Below are positions 27,322-35,973 of a stretch of 47,390 nucleotides of DNA, one piece after another. A model generated the notes under the pieces. That model was not told where the DNA came from. It did no database searches and saw only the letters and a list, made by a program, of their open reading frames with translations. Origin of the DNA: Rhodospirillaceae bacterium (GTDB lineage Bacteria > Pseudomonadota > Alphaproteobacteria > Rhodospirillales > Rhodospirillaceae); the NCBI GenBank assembly GCA_947476925.1, contig CANJSF010000026.1, positions 1 to 47,390 of the forward strand. Direction: 5' to 3'. The translations under genes were made by a program, and so were the position numbers. Each line of letters begins with the position of its first letter. Position 1 is the first letter of the stretch.

Positions 27322-28452
27322 ATGAGCCGTTTAAAAGTGAGCGTCACAGCTGCGATTATTGTGATCCTGGCCGGTGGATATTGGCTGTATCCGCGCATTG
27401 CCATGATGGCGTCGATGCGCCCGCTCGACAAACCCTACGATGCTTATTCGCGCCCGCCCGTCCCCAACTATGCCGACCCTTCGGCGTGGGCGGCACTGCC
27501 TGGGCCTGAGCACGTTGATGCCGCCGACTTGGTGCCGGCCGGCGAAAGCGTGGGTGACCGACAAGCCGAAGCCGCGGTAGATGTTTTTTATATTCACCCC
27601 ACGACATACCGGGGCCGCGAGAACTGGAACCAGGATATCAGCGACACCGCGACAAACACGTGGACAGATATCAGCGTCGTCGCGCGCCAAGCTGCAGCGT
27701 TCAATGGCTGTTGTCGAGTTTATGCGCCGCGCTATCGCCAGGCAGGGTCGGCAGCACTGTATGCCAAAGATGACAGCGGCGATAAAGCGCGTGGACTGGG
27801 ATATGAGGATGTTAAAGCCGCGTTCCAGTATTACCTCGATCACTACAACGATGGGCGGCCGTTTATTCTGGTCGGTCACAGCCAGGGCACGTTCTACATT
27901 CAGCGGCTGTTGGAAGAGGTCGTCGATGCCTCACCTATCCGCCCGCAAATGGTGGCGGCTTATGGCATCGGCATTGGCTTTCCAGTGGGCATGTTTGGCC
28001 GCCAATACAAAACCATCACAGCCTGCGCCAAGCCCGACGATACCGGCTGCGTGGTGAGTTGGAACACCTTTGGGCGTGGGGGCGCGGGAGCAGCCGCTGC
28101 CGAACGCAACGCGGCCAAATATGAGGCGCGATTTAAAACGCGCGAGGGTGCTGAGACGTTGTGCATCAACCCCCTCACCTTCGATATGTCAAAGCCCGAT
28201 GCGCCCGCGAGCGGCAATCTCGGCGCCCTCCCTGGTGTGGCCGCGCCCGGCCCCTTACCCGCCCTAAAGCCCGGTGTGATTGGCGCGACATGCGAGAACG
28301 GCATGCTGTACGTGGATATTCCGACGACCGATGACTTTAAGCTGCTGGTACTGCCCGGACAGAATTTGCATTTCCACGATATGGATTTGTTTTTCAAAAA
28401 CATCCGCGACAACGCCATTGTGCGCACCGAGGCCTTTTTGAAAGCGCGCTGA
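27322..28452 (+). CDS. DUF3089 family protein, alpha/beta-hydrolase fold
   Basis: 376 aa. One N-terminal hydrophobic helix (about 7-24) suggests a membrane-anchored or secreted protein. VFYIHPTTY (about 88-96) and the nucleophile elbow GHSQG with Ser187 are the hallmarks of DUF3089, thought to be lipase-like esterases. The ATG at 27322 lacks a convincing ribosome binding site. Followed after one base by a secreted coiled-coil protein gene, so the two probably act together. Confidence 0.87.
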   Translation: MSRLKVSVTAAIIVILAGGYWLYPRIAMMASMRPLDKPYDAYSRPPVPNYADPSAWAALPGPEHVDAADLVPAGESVGDRQAEAAVDVFYIHPTTYRGRENWNQDISDTATNTWTDISVVARQAAAFNGCCRVYAPRYRQAGSAALYAKDDSGDKARGLGYEDVKAAFQYYLDHYNDGRPFILVGHSQGTFYIQRLLEEVVDASPIRPQMVAAYGIGIGFPVGMFGRQYKTITACAKPDDTGCVVSWNTFGRGGAGAAAAERNAAKYEARFKTREGAETLCINPLTFDMSKPDAPASGNLGALPGVAAPGPLPALKPGVIGATCENGMLYVDIPTTDDFKLLVLPGQNLHFHDMDLFFKNIRDNAIVRTEAFLKAR

Positions 28453-28453
28453 C

Positions 28454-29557
28454 ATGCAGCGAAGTTTTTTTGCCGTTGGGCTTTGCGTTGCGTTAGTTGC
28501 AAGCGGCGCAAGTCGTGCTGCGCAAGACTGCGCGACCACAATTGGCGAAACCCAAAGCACGTTCGCAAAAGCGCAAGCTCAACTGAAAACGGTGTCGGAG
28601 GCGGCCGAGCGCTCGCGCGCAAACGTTGTATCGGTTTATCGTACACTCGACGCCGCCATTGCCAGTGTTTCCAAGGCGCGCGCCAATGGAGCCGAAGCCG
28701 AGCTTGACCGCGCCATTGGCACGCTCGCAACAACTAAAAAAGTATATGACCAAGCGGTTGCCGCCGAACGCCCGCAACTCATTGCACGGATCGAAAGTGA
28801 GCGAGCTTTGCGCGCCGCGCGCCAAGCCTTAAATGACGACGCCAAACGTCTGCATGAACAAGGCCAAGCTTTGGTCAACGTGGTGGAGCGCGTACAACGC
28901 GGCCAAGTTGCTCCATCGACCACTGATCGGCTGGTTTGCGAGCAAACGGATTGCGTCAAAGTCTCGGATTCCGAGCATGCGGCGATGATCGCAGTCGGCG
29001 CAGTGGCCGACACAACGGCATGGCCTCCTTCTGAACCATCGTGTGATTTCGCGTTGCTGGCCGGCGCAAAAAGCCAAACGGCTTTGGTGCGGAGTTTACG
29101 GGCGGCGCAAAAAGATGCGCAAAGCAAACTCAAAGCAGCCGAGGACTCACTGATCGCCGCACGACAGGTTCTTGCCGCAGGCATCCCTGCGTGGGATGGC
29201 GCGATTACCGCCACACTGGACGCGCACGCAAACCCCGCCAGCAATAGCCATGCTGATGAGCTATTGGGCATGGCCATCGAAGATTTACGCAAACAAAGTA
29301 CGACGTTTAATCAGCTAGCCGCGCCCTATCGCAGTGCCGACGATGCCGTGTCAGCCGCCAAGCTTGCTGCCGGCGGTGCCGCCGCGGCACTAAACCAGCA
29401 TCTCGACTATTGGGCCGATCTGGGCCGGGCCCTTATTAGTGCTGCCGCGCGCGCCGAACGCGGACTTCCCCCACGCGCTACAGCCTCCTGTGCCATCGGC
29501 CCCTCGACACAATCCGGGCCGTGGACGTTTCCACTGTCACCGCCGCCGAACTGCTAG
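28454..29557 (+). CDS. Secreted coiled-coil protein of unknown function
   Basis: 367 aa. A Sec signal peptide (about 1-22, ASRA|AQD) is followed by long Ala/Gln/Lys-rich helices (about 30-135 and 205-330) likely to form coiled coils. Between them a segment has two cysteines seven residues apart around CEQTDCVK, plus Cys near SCDF and at the C-terminus, so disulfides are possible. The start (TGACATG) follows the DUF3089 stop by one base, indicating coupled expression. I recognise no family. Confidence 0.75.
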   Translation: MQRSFFAVGLCVALVASGASRAAQDCATTIGETQSTFAKAQAQLKTVSEAAERSRANVVSVYRTLDAAIASVSKARANGAEAELDRAIGTLATTKKVYDQAVAAERPQLIARIESERALRAARQALNDDAKRLHEQGQALVNVVERVQRGQVAPSTTDRLVCEQTDCVKVSDSEHAAMIAVGAVADTTAWPPSEPSCDFALLAGAKSQTALVRSLRAAQKDAQSKLKAAEDSLIAARQVLAAGIPAWDGAITATLDAHANPASNSHADELLGMAIEDLRKQSTTFNQLAAPYRSADDAVSAAKLAAGGAAAALNQHLDYWADLGRALISAAARAERGLPPRATASCAIGPSTQSGPWTFPLSPPPNC

Positions 29558-29610
29558 CCCCATCGATCGCCTTCGGGCTAAAGTTGACCCTTGGGCAGGG
29601 AGATTGAGTC

Positions 29611-31032
29611 ATGAGCAAAGTTTGGGACGTGGTCGTGGTTGGCGCCGGAACCGCCGGTATGCCTTGCGCGATTTTTGCAGCCAAGCGCGGCGCCAAAGTT
29701 ATGGTGATCGAAGCCGCTGACAAAATCGGCGGAACATTGTGGCTGGCCAGCGGTCAAATCAGCGGCACCAAAACCAAACTGCAAGCCAAGCGCGGAATTG
29801 ACGACAGCCCCGATAAACATTTCGCCGACTTCATGCGCATCAATCACGGCACCGGCGACCATCCATTCATGCGCAAGTTTGCTGAAAATGCCGGAGCGAC
29901 AGTGGACTGGCTGCAGGACATCGGTTGGCAGCCCCAAGACGATCACCCGGCCATTACCTATGGTCACGAGATTTACACCACACCGCGCACCTATTGGTCC
30001 AAAGACGGCGGTATTGGGCTGGCCAATGTGCTTGCGCCCGCATTCGACGCCGAAGTGAAAAAAGGAAATATCACACTCAAACTGTCGACCCGCATGAGCG
30101 AGTTGATCACCGACGATCACGGTGCGGCGGTCGGAGTACGCACCACTTCGGGCCAAGAGATTCATGGAAAAAATATTGTACTGACTTGCGGTGGCTATGC
30201 CGCCAGCGCCGAACTATGGGGCAAATTCCATAATCGTCCTGTACGCGGGCAATTTTGGCCTCACTCAAAAGGTGACGGCATTAAAGCTGCGATGTCATTG
30301 GGTGCTGAGTTTAAGTGGGCTGATAACTTAATCCCCACGTTTGCCGGCACGTCCGACCCCGATTCCGGTGACACCAAATGGATCAACACCATTTGCACAC
30401 CACAGCTGCGCATGCCGTGGGAAATTTTCGTCAACCTCAATGGCGAACGCTTTCTGGCTGAAGACAATCCATCGGTTGATGTTCGCGAGCGCGCGTTGAT
30501 GAAGCAGCCTGACATGGTGTTCTGGAGTATCTATGACGAAGCAGTGCGCGAAAAAGCCCCGCCATTACTTTTCGCGTGGGACAAACCAAAGCAAGATCGC
30601 GCATTTGCTACGCACGCCGACTATCGCACCGGTGCGACATTGGACGAATTGGCCGAAAAAACGGGATTGTCGGCTGCCGCCCTGAAGCATACCGTCGAGC
30701 GCTACAACCAAGGCCAAGCCGTAAAGTCCGATGCATTCGGTCGGCTGCACATGCCGCTGCCCATTCACAAAGGTCCGTTCTATGCGGTGAAGCATTACGC
30801 CATTTCAGTGCTCAGCTTCGGCGGTGTGAATACCGACCTGAACTGCCGCGTACTGCGGGGCAATGGCCAGCCGATTCCCAACCTGTATGCCGCCGGCGAA
30901 ATGGTTGGCTTCGGGCGTTTCGGCAATGCTTATTTGTCGGGCACCAGCATTGGCCCCGCCATTACCTATGGGCGGTTGTTGGGCGACCAAATTTTAGTGT
31001 GGAACTCAAACCAGTCGCAGGCCGCTGAGTAA
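29611..31032 (+). CDS. FAD-dependent oxidoreductase, fumarate reductase / 3-ketosteroid dehydrogenase type
   Basis: 473 aa, cytoplasmic. The dinucleotide fold GAGTAGMPCAIFAAKRG starts at about residue 11, with IEAADKIGGT completing the FAD-binding region. The C-terminal NLYAAGEMVGFGRFGNAYLSG and GPAITYGRLLG are the second FAD contact typical of fumarate reductase/succinate dehydrogenase flavoproteins and KstD-like enzymes. Such enzymes introduce or remove a double bond next to a carbonyl. No haem or iron-sulfur partner is adjacent. Convergent with the alpha/beta hydrolase at 31039. Confidence 0.87.
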   Translation: MSKVWDVVVVGAGTAGMPCAIFAAKRGAKVMVIEAADKIGGTLWLASGQISGTKTKLQAKRGIDDSPDKHFADFMRINHGTGDHPFMRKFAENAGATVDWLQDIGWQPQDDHPAITYGHEIYTTPRTYWSKDGGIGLANVLAPAFDAEVKKGNITLKLSTRMSELITDDHGAAVGVRTTSGQEIHGKNIVLTCGGYAASAELWGKFHNRPVRGQFWPHSKGDGIKAAMSLGAEFKWADNLIPTFAGTSDPDSGDTKWINTICTPQLRMPWEIFVNLNGERFLAEDNPSVDVRERALMKQPDMVFWSIYDEAVREKAPPLLFAWDKPKQDRAFATHADYRTGATLDELAEKTGLSAAALKHTVERYNQGQAVKSDAFGRLHMPLPIHKGPFYAVKHYAISVLSFGGVNTDLNCRVLRGNGQPIPNLYAAGEMVGFGRFGNAYLSGTSIGPAITYGRLLGDQILVWNSNQSQAAE

Positions 31033-31038
31033 AACGGC

Positions 31039-31881
31039 TTAAGTCAAAAAATCGAGCATCACTTTCACGCGGCCGGGCATCCCCTGCTCGCGGGTGATCA
31101 GAGCTTTTTTCGAGCCCGGGCAAAGCGCAGCGGCGGCGTCGATATACACATGAAGCGGATCGGGCTCTGAGCCCATGAACATCAGTGGTGTGTTTTTAAT
31201 GAGCGGCAGCCGCCCCTTGGTGTCGTGGGCAAACACGGCGCGATAGCCGTTGTGGTAGGTGGTCACGGCCTTCAACACCTCTGTGACAGAGCGATGCAGC
31301 GCTTCAGGGGGCGGCATGGGATTGTTCAGCCGATGGGCCGGGTCGCGCAGGAAATATGGGAAGTGCAACGATTGATCGCGGACGAAATGCCACGCCCATG
31401 TGAACTGGCGACCAAACTCGTCAGGTTTAATTTCAGGGGCATAGTTCGCCAGCATGTCCTTTTTGAGATCGTCGGGGAAAATGCCGATGCCATCAAAAAT
31501 AGCCTTACGTATGCGGTCGGGCCGCGTAAGTAACAATTCCACGCCAATATGAGCGCCGGTGTGGGTGCCGAAGTAATCGGCCTTATCAATCTTCAGCGCA
31601 TCCATAATCCGCACGACGCTATCGGCGTAGTAGGATACCGGTGGGTTTTGAATGCCAGGGGGCACCGAGTCGCCATTACCAAGGGTGTCAGGCGCCACCG
31701 CCCAGCGTGTTTTGCCTAGCTCTGCGATAAGCGGAGCGATGCCCACCGAGGACCCCGGTCCGGCATGGACCATATAAAGCGGCAACTGAGTGCTTTTAAG
31801 CCCCTCGCCCGCATGGCGGTAATGCACCAAGCCTTCTTGGATGCGAACAAACGCGCGATCAACGTCGGGGCCTGTGGCCAT
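31039..31881 (-). CDS. Alpha/beta-hydrolase-fold protein with His at the nucleophile position (copy A)
   Basis: 280 aa from the ATG at 31881 (GAAGGAAA upstream). The fold is shown by HAGPGSS (39-45, oxyanion region), APDTLGNGDS and the elbow GTHTG at 105-109, where the residue normally Ser, Cys or Asp is His107. Near the C-terminus an acidic loop (GSEPDPLHV) is present, but the usual catalytic His region reads ITREQGMPGRV, with no His. It may be catalytically inactive or use different chemistry. Divergent from copy B, which has the same GxHTG elbow. Confidence 0.85.
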   Translation of the reverse strand: MATGPDVDRAFVRIQEGLVHYRHAGEGLKSTQLPLYMVHAGPGSSVGIAPLIAELGKTRWAVAPDTLGNGDSVPPGIQNPPVSYYADSVVRIMDALKIDKADYFGTHTGAHIGVELLLTRPDRIRKAIFDGIGIFPDDLKKDMLANYAPEIKPDEFGRQFTWAWHFVRDQSLHFPYFLRDPAHRLNNPMPPPEALHRSVTEVLKAVTTYHNGYRAVFAHDTKGRLPLIKNTPLMFMGSEPDPLHVYIDAAAALCPGSKKALITREQGMPGRVKVMLDFLT

Positions 31882-31968
31882 GTCATCTTTCCTTCTTATG
31901 TAGGCCGCATCAGTCGCGACGGCCAATGTAACGCCCATTTGTAGAGCGGGGTCAAATTTCTGCCGCGC

Positions 31969-31996
31969 TTGACATCTAGACAAGCTAGAATATGCC
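31969..31996 (+). promoter_or_regulatory. Candidate promoter/operator upstream of the hydrolase-dioxygenase-methyltransferase run
   Basis: Perfect TTGACA at 31969-31974 with a loosely matching TATGCC 16 bases downstream. Inside it lies the inverted repeat TCTAG-ACAAG-CTAGA (31975-31989), positioned where a repressor would block polymerase. It sits between the divergent hydrolase genes. Confidence 0.42.
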
Positions 31997-32033
31997 CCGG
32001 CGCCACTCACCGGGCGTACTTAAGGGGTTCAAC

Positions 32034-32855
32034 ATGGCACCGATTGTCGGCCAAGCATCGCGAGCAACCATCACTCGTGGTTACATCAAAAGCCGCCACG
32101 GGCAACTTCACTACCGCATTGCCGGCTCGCACGGCAGCCGCGGCCCGCTGCTGTTGCTGCATCCCAGCCCGTTGTCTGGATACGTCTTCGAAAACCTGAT
32201 GGCCGATATGGCGCGCGATCGCATGGTCATTGCGCCCGATACGCCAGGCTTTGGCATGTCCGACCCGCCGTCCAACCCAATTGAAATTCAAGATTACGCG
32301 ACCATTATGGGCGACTTCGTGGCCGACATGGGCCTCGTGGTGGTGGATGTCCTGGGCTACCACACAGGCTCTTTGACTGCCGTTGAGATGGCGCGACAAA
32401 GCGGCGATGTGGTGCGCAAGATTGTGATGATTTCCGCCACCATGTTCACGCCCGAAGAAACGCAAGAGTTTCGCACGAAGTATGTGCCCAAAACGGCCGA
32501 CCAGCGACCTGCCGATATCGCCGAACGCTGGCCGTGGTTTAAGAACGATTTCTGGAAAATGGAAAAAAGCGAGCACCGGAAGCTCAACCTGTGGCTCGAT
32601 GGCCAGCGCAACCCCGATTGGTCGGCGTGGGGGCACCGCGCAGCATTCAACTACGACATCGCCAAGTCCTTAAAAGAATCAACTCACCCGATTTTGGTTC
32701 TCAATCCCGAGGATGATTTGTGGACCTACACACCACGTGCTGCGGCCCTGCTGAAAAACGGCCGCGTGCACGACTTACCTGGCTGGACGCATGGATTTTT
32801 GGATGCTGAAACGGCAAAAGTCAGCACCTTATTGCGCAACTATTTAGATCATTGA
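32034..32855 (+). CDS. Alpha/beta-hydrolase-fold protein with His at the nucleophile position (copy B)
   Basis: 273 aa from the ATG at 32034 (AAGGGG upstream). LLLLHPSPLSGYVFE (oxyanion loop), APDTPGFGMSDPP, the elbow GYHTG (108-112) with His110 in place of the nucleophilic Ser, an acidic loop LNPEDDLW and WTHGF near the C-terminus carrying the usual catalytic His. So acid and His are kept while the nucleophile is changed. First gene of a plus-strand series followed by a dioxygenase (13-base gap) and methyltransferase. Confidence 0.86.
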   Translation: MAPIVGQASRATITRGYIKSRHGQLHYRIAGSHGSRGPLLLLHPSPLSGYVFENLMADMARDRMVIAPDTPGFGMSDPPSNPIEIQDYATIMGDFVADMGLVVVDVLGYHTGSLTAVEMARQSGDVVRKIVMISATMFTPEETQEFRTKYVPKTADQRPADIAERWPWFKNDFWKMEKSEHRKLNLWLDGQRNPDWSAWGHRAAFNYDIAKSLKESTHPILVLNPEDDLWTYTPRAAALLKNGRVHDLPGWTHGFLDAETAKVSTLLRNYLDH

Positions 32856-32868
32856 TTAGAGTGGCGAT

Positions 32869-33813
32869 ATGTATCGTCATCCGCTCAAACCGATTGGCCA
32901 AGCTGAGATCGACGCCTATGCGCGCGACGGCGTGGCCTGCTTGCGGCAAGTTTTTGATCGTGATTGGGTGAATTTGCTTTTGGAGGCGTGGGGGAAAATT
33001 CGCGCCGACATCAATGCAGGACGGCCAATCTACCATTTGCCGCAAGAATTCTTGGATCGTGACCCCAAATTGAAAGCAGAGATTGCCAGCGCCGACGATG
33101 CGATGCGCAAGATCGACAAAGCCAAGACCGGGTTTACCGGCTGCAAGTACATGTGGCATTGGGACGCCTCGTTTCGAAAGTTCGCGCTTGAATCACCGGC
33201 GGGTGAAGCCGTCGGGCGCGCAATGGGTTCGGATGTTGTACGATTTTATTGGGACCAGATGTTCGTCAAGGACGCCGGTTGCCGGGTGAAAACCTATTGG
33301 CATGCCGATTATCCCGCTTGGCCTGTGACCGGCGAGATGATTCCGTCGCTGTGGATTGCATTGTCGCCCATCGGCAAAGAAAGTTGCGTCGAGACTATCG
33401 CTGGCACGCATAGCGACAAAAGTATGCAATGGCCACGATCATTCAACTCGCGTGGTGTGGCGTGGGACAAGAACGAACGCCCCGATTTTATTGACTACGA
33501 GAAATTACGCGGCGACCCATCCGTTCGGTTCCTGGCTTGGGACATGGAACCAGGCGATGCCATTTTAATTCACCCGCGCGTTCATCATGGCGGCGGCGAC
33601 AACCCCGATGCCACACGCGACCGCATTGCTTTATCAACCCGTTGGATTGGCGATGACATTCGCTGGGACCCGCGCGTCGAGTGCGTTAACACACCTGGCC
33701 GCCCCCATGCCGAGATGGTGCGCGGGGCCAAACCCGGCGCCATGGCGGGTGATGATGACATTTTCCCCGTAACGTGGCGGCGCGAAGACGCTGCATCGCA
33801 AGCCGCCGAGTAG
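32869..33813 (+). CDS. Phytanoyl-CoA dioxygenase (PhyH) family Fe(II)/2-oxoglutarate oxygenase
   Basis: 314 aa, cytoplasmic. The facial triad is visible: His145 and Asp147 in YWHADYPAWP, and the distal His239 or His240 in HPRVHHGGGDN; Arg250/252 following it could bind 2-oxoglutarate. The N-terminal EIDAYARDGVACLRQVF is typical of the PhyH family. Family members hydroxylate acyl-CoAs, amino acids, quaternary amines or phosphonates, so the substrate is open. It lies 13 bases after hydrolase copy B and 17 before the methyltransferase. Confidence 0.88.
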   Translation: MYRHPLKPIGQAEIDAYARDGVACLRQVFDRDWVNLLLEAWGKIRADINAGRPIYHLPQEFLDRDPKLKAEIASADDAMRKIDKAKTGFTGCKYMWHWDASFRKFALESPAGEAVGRAMGSDVVRFYWDQMFVKDAGCRVKTYWHADYPAWPVTGEMIPSLWIALSPIGKESCVETIAGTHSDKSMQWPRSFNSRGVAWDKNERPDFIDYEKLRGDPSVRFLAWDMEPGDAILIHPRVHHGGGDNPDATRDRIALSTRWIGDDIRWDPRVECVNTPGRPHAEMVRGAKPGAMAGDDDIFPVTWRREDAASQAAE

Positions 33814-33830
33814 CTGCCGGAGAGTCACCA

Positions 33831-34985
33831 ATGAGCCTGCAATTTCGCCAAACGCTACACGACATGCTGCCCCAACCGAACCATGACGAAGACGCGCGTC
33901 AGGACTTTGTGCTGTCGTTTCGCAGGCACTTGTCGACGAATGTCAGCCCCGGCAGCACCACCGTGTATGAGAACCGCGTAAAGCCTGCCTTCGAGAAAAC
34001 TTATGGCCGTCCGCCCCACGATGGCAACGAAGTGCGCAAGGTGATGACTAAAGATCCGATGTATCAACTGTGGAGTTTTATGCAGGGCGAAAGCCAACGC
34101 ATGATGTGGGCGTCGACGATCGACACCATTGAACGCACCTTGCCCGATACGCTGACCAAAGCACGCGGCAAAAAACAGCTGGGCTCGCTCACGCTTGACC
34201 CAAATTTGACGATACCTCGCTACCATACGGCCTACGACATTCATCAGCAGCCCGGCGGCTATCATACCGATGCCATCCAAGACGATGTGTCGGAAGGCTT
34301 GGTGTACGATATGAGTGTGCCGATTTATGCCATGGGCATGATGGGCCCCGAGAACGATGCCAGCGGTGAGACGTGCATCAACTATTTCAAAACGCATTTT
34401 GCTGATCGTAAGCCGGCCCGCGTGCTTGATATGGGCTGCACCATCGGTAACTCAACTGTGCCGTGGGCCAAGCATTTCCCCGAAGCTGAGGTGTACGGTC
34501 TGGATGTGGGCGCGCCCTGCTTGCGCTATGGCCATGCGCGCGCCAACGCTATGGGTGTCGCGGTGCATTTGAGCCAACAAAATGCCGAGCACACCAATTT
34601 CCCCGATAACCACTTCGACGTTGTGACCTCGTCATTGATGTTTCACGAAACCTCAACCACTGCCGCGCCCGCGATTTTCAAGGAATGCTACCGCCTGCTG
34701 AAACCGGGCGGCGTGATGATTCACTGGGATGCGTGGCGCACCGAAAAGCCTGCGCCGTTACGTGAGTTTTTGGGCAGTTGGGAGGCCTACAATAACAACG
34801 AGCAGTTCTTGGTGCAGATGCTGCGCATGGATCACATCAGCAACGCTGTCGCAGCTGGTTTTGCGCCTGACAAGGTCAAAATCGAACGCACGCCCTACAT
34901 GACTAAGGTGGCCATCAACACCGACGCCAAGCGGGGCTACATGGGCTCGTTCGGAAATGTACCGATTTTTGTTGCCGTCAAATAA
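33831..34985 (+). CDS. Class I SAM-dependent methyltransferase with a long N-terminal domain
   Basis: 384 aa from MSLQFRQTLHD (GGAG upstream). The Rossmann motif I is RVLDMGCTIGNST (about 200), with acidic GLDVGAP, FPDNHFDVVTSSLMFHE and LLKPGGVMIHWD as later motifs. The approximately 190-residue N-terminal domain (containing MYQLWSFMQGESQRMMW) has no family I recognise. Third gene in the run with hydrolase and dioxygenase; a coherent modification pathway is inferred. Ends seven bases from the convergent Usp gene. Confidence 0.85.
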   Translation: MSLQFRQTLHDMLPQPNHDEDARQDFVLSFRRHLSTNVSPGSTTVYENRVKPAFEKTYGRPPHDGNEVRKVMTKDPMYQLWSFMQGESQRMMWASTIDTIERTLPDTLTKARGKKQLGSLTLDPNLTIPRYHTAYDIHQQPGGYHTDAIQDDVSEGLVYDMSVPIYAMGMMGPENDASGETCINYFKTHFADRKPARVLDMGCTIGNSTVPWAKHFPEAEVYGLDVGAPCLRYGHARANAMGVAVHLSQQNAEHTNFPDNHFDVVTSSLMFHETSTTAAPAIFKECYRLLKPGGVMIHWDAWRTEKPAPLREFLGSWEAYNNNEQFLVQMLRMDHISNAVAAGFAPDKVKIERTPYMTKVAINTDAKRGYMGSFGNVPIFVAVK

Positions 34986-34992
34986 ATAGCTC

Positions 34993-35856
34993 TCAATGCG
35001 CCATGATCATCGGTAGCTTGCCGTTCGTGATCATGGACTGCGTCACGCCGCCCAAAATCAGCTCGCGTAAAGGGCTGTGCGTGTAGGCGCCCAGAACCAT
35101 AAAAGTCGCCCCGACATTTTCCGTTTCGCGCGCGATGATTTTACTTGTCGACTGATGCTGATCGCTGACTTTTCGAATCTTAGCGCCGATCCCATGCCAG
35201 CCCAAATAATTGACGAGCGCTTCGCTGGATGCATTGCCGATGGCAATGTCGCCGACCTGAACGATATCAACGGCATCAAGCCCGCTCAACATCGGCAAGG
35301 CGCCATCAACAGCGCGACATGCCTCAAGGCTGCCATTCCAGGCAATCAGCGCATGCCCACCGAGGCTGGTGCAGCCGGGCGGCACGGCAAGAATGGGCCT
35401 GCGCGCACCAAAGGCGGCAGCTTCAAAAACCTGCAATTCCGCATAACTGGCTTTCTCGCCAGGTTGGTTCACGACAATAAGGTCAGACAGGCGCCCCAAA
35501 GCTGATGCCGTGGCGCCGTTGTACGCCACCCCCGATACCCATTCAGCGCTGACATCCGTGGTGGTGCCTGGCTTATCTGCTAAGGAAACGCCCGCGCGTT
35601 TGCGTCCAGCTTCAAATGTCGCCTGGGCATTGCTGCGCTTTTGCACCTGTACTTTTTCGGCCGTCTTGAATAACTCGTCGTAATAACTGGCCATCATGCC
35701 CACGCCCGTCTGGTCCAGAAACGGGCCTGGCTCGGTCACGGTGTCAGTACCGACAACATGGGCGCGCGATTCGCGGGCCAGGCGAAACGCAACATCGACG
35801 ACATGGGAGGCATTGGTTTCCCCGGTCAACGGAACAAGAATTTGTTTGAGTTTCAT
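34993..35856 (-). CDS. Universal stress protein (tandem UspA domains)
   Basis: 287 aa, two Usp domains. The second ends with GAYTHSPLRELILGGVTQSM, the G-2x-G-9x-G(S/T)-like nucleotide-binding motif; the first is more degenerate. I chose the second ATG (35856) because GAGGG is eight bases upstream of it and only two from the first. A perfect FNR-type box lies 64 bases upstream, placed such that a class II promoter would fit, so anaerobic induction is likely. Confidence 0.87.
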   Translation of the reverse strand: MKLKQILVPLTGETNASHVVDVAFRLARESRAHVVGTDTVTEPGPFLDQTGVGMMASYYDELFKTAEKVQVQKRSNAQATFEAGRKRAGVSLADKPGTTTDVSAEWVSGVAYNGATASALGRLSDLIVVNQPGEKASYAELQVFEAAAFGARRPILAVPPGCTSLGGHALIAWNGSLEACRAVDGALPMLSGLDAVDIVQVGDIAIGNASSEALVNYLGWHGIGAKIRKVSDQHQSTSKIIARETENVGATFMVLGAYTHSPLRELILGGVTQSMITNGKLPMIMAH

Positions 35857-35919
35857 GCGCATAACCCTCGAGTCTGTGATTTCGAGAGGTCAGTCTGGAA
35901 CCGAGGGCATGGGCTTGCG

Positions 35920-35933
35920 TTGACATGGGTCAA
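35920..35933. promoter_or_regulatory. FNR/FixK-type binding site between usp and fnr
   Basis: TTGAC-ATGG-GTCAA is a perfect palindrome of the FNR/FixK class. Its centre (35926.5) lies 41.5 bases from a position (35885) that follows a plausible minus-strand -10 (CAGACT at 35897-35892), the class II geometry for activating usp. On the fnr side it is too close to the start for activation and would fit negative autoregulation. Confidence 0.72.
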
Positions 35934-35973
35934 AATCGGATTACATGACTACCGTAGTGCTCGGGGATAGATC

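Noticed and set aside
31039-31881. Hydrolase copy A as a pseudogene
   Set aside because: The frame is intact, the ribosome binding site is good and the same GxHTG change occurs in copy B, so decay is a weaker explanation than altered function.
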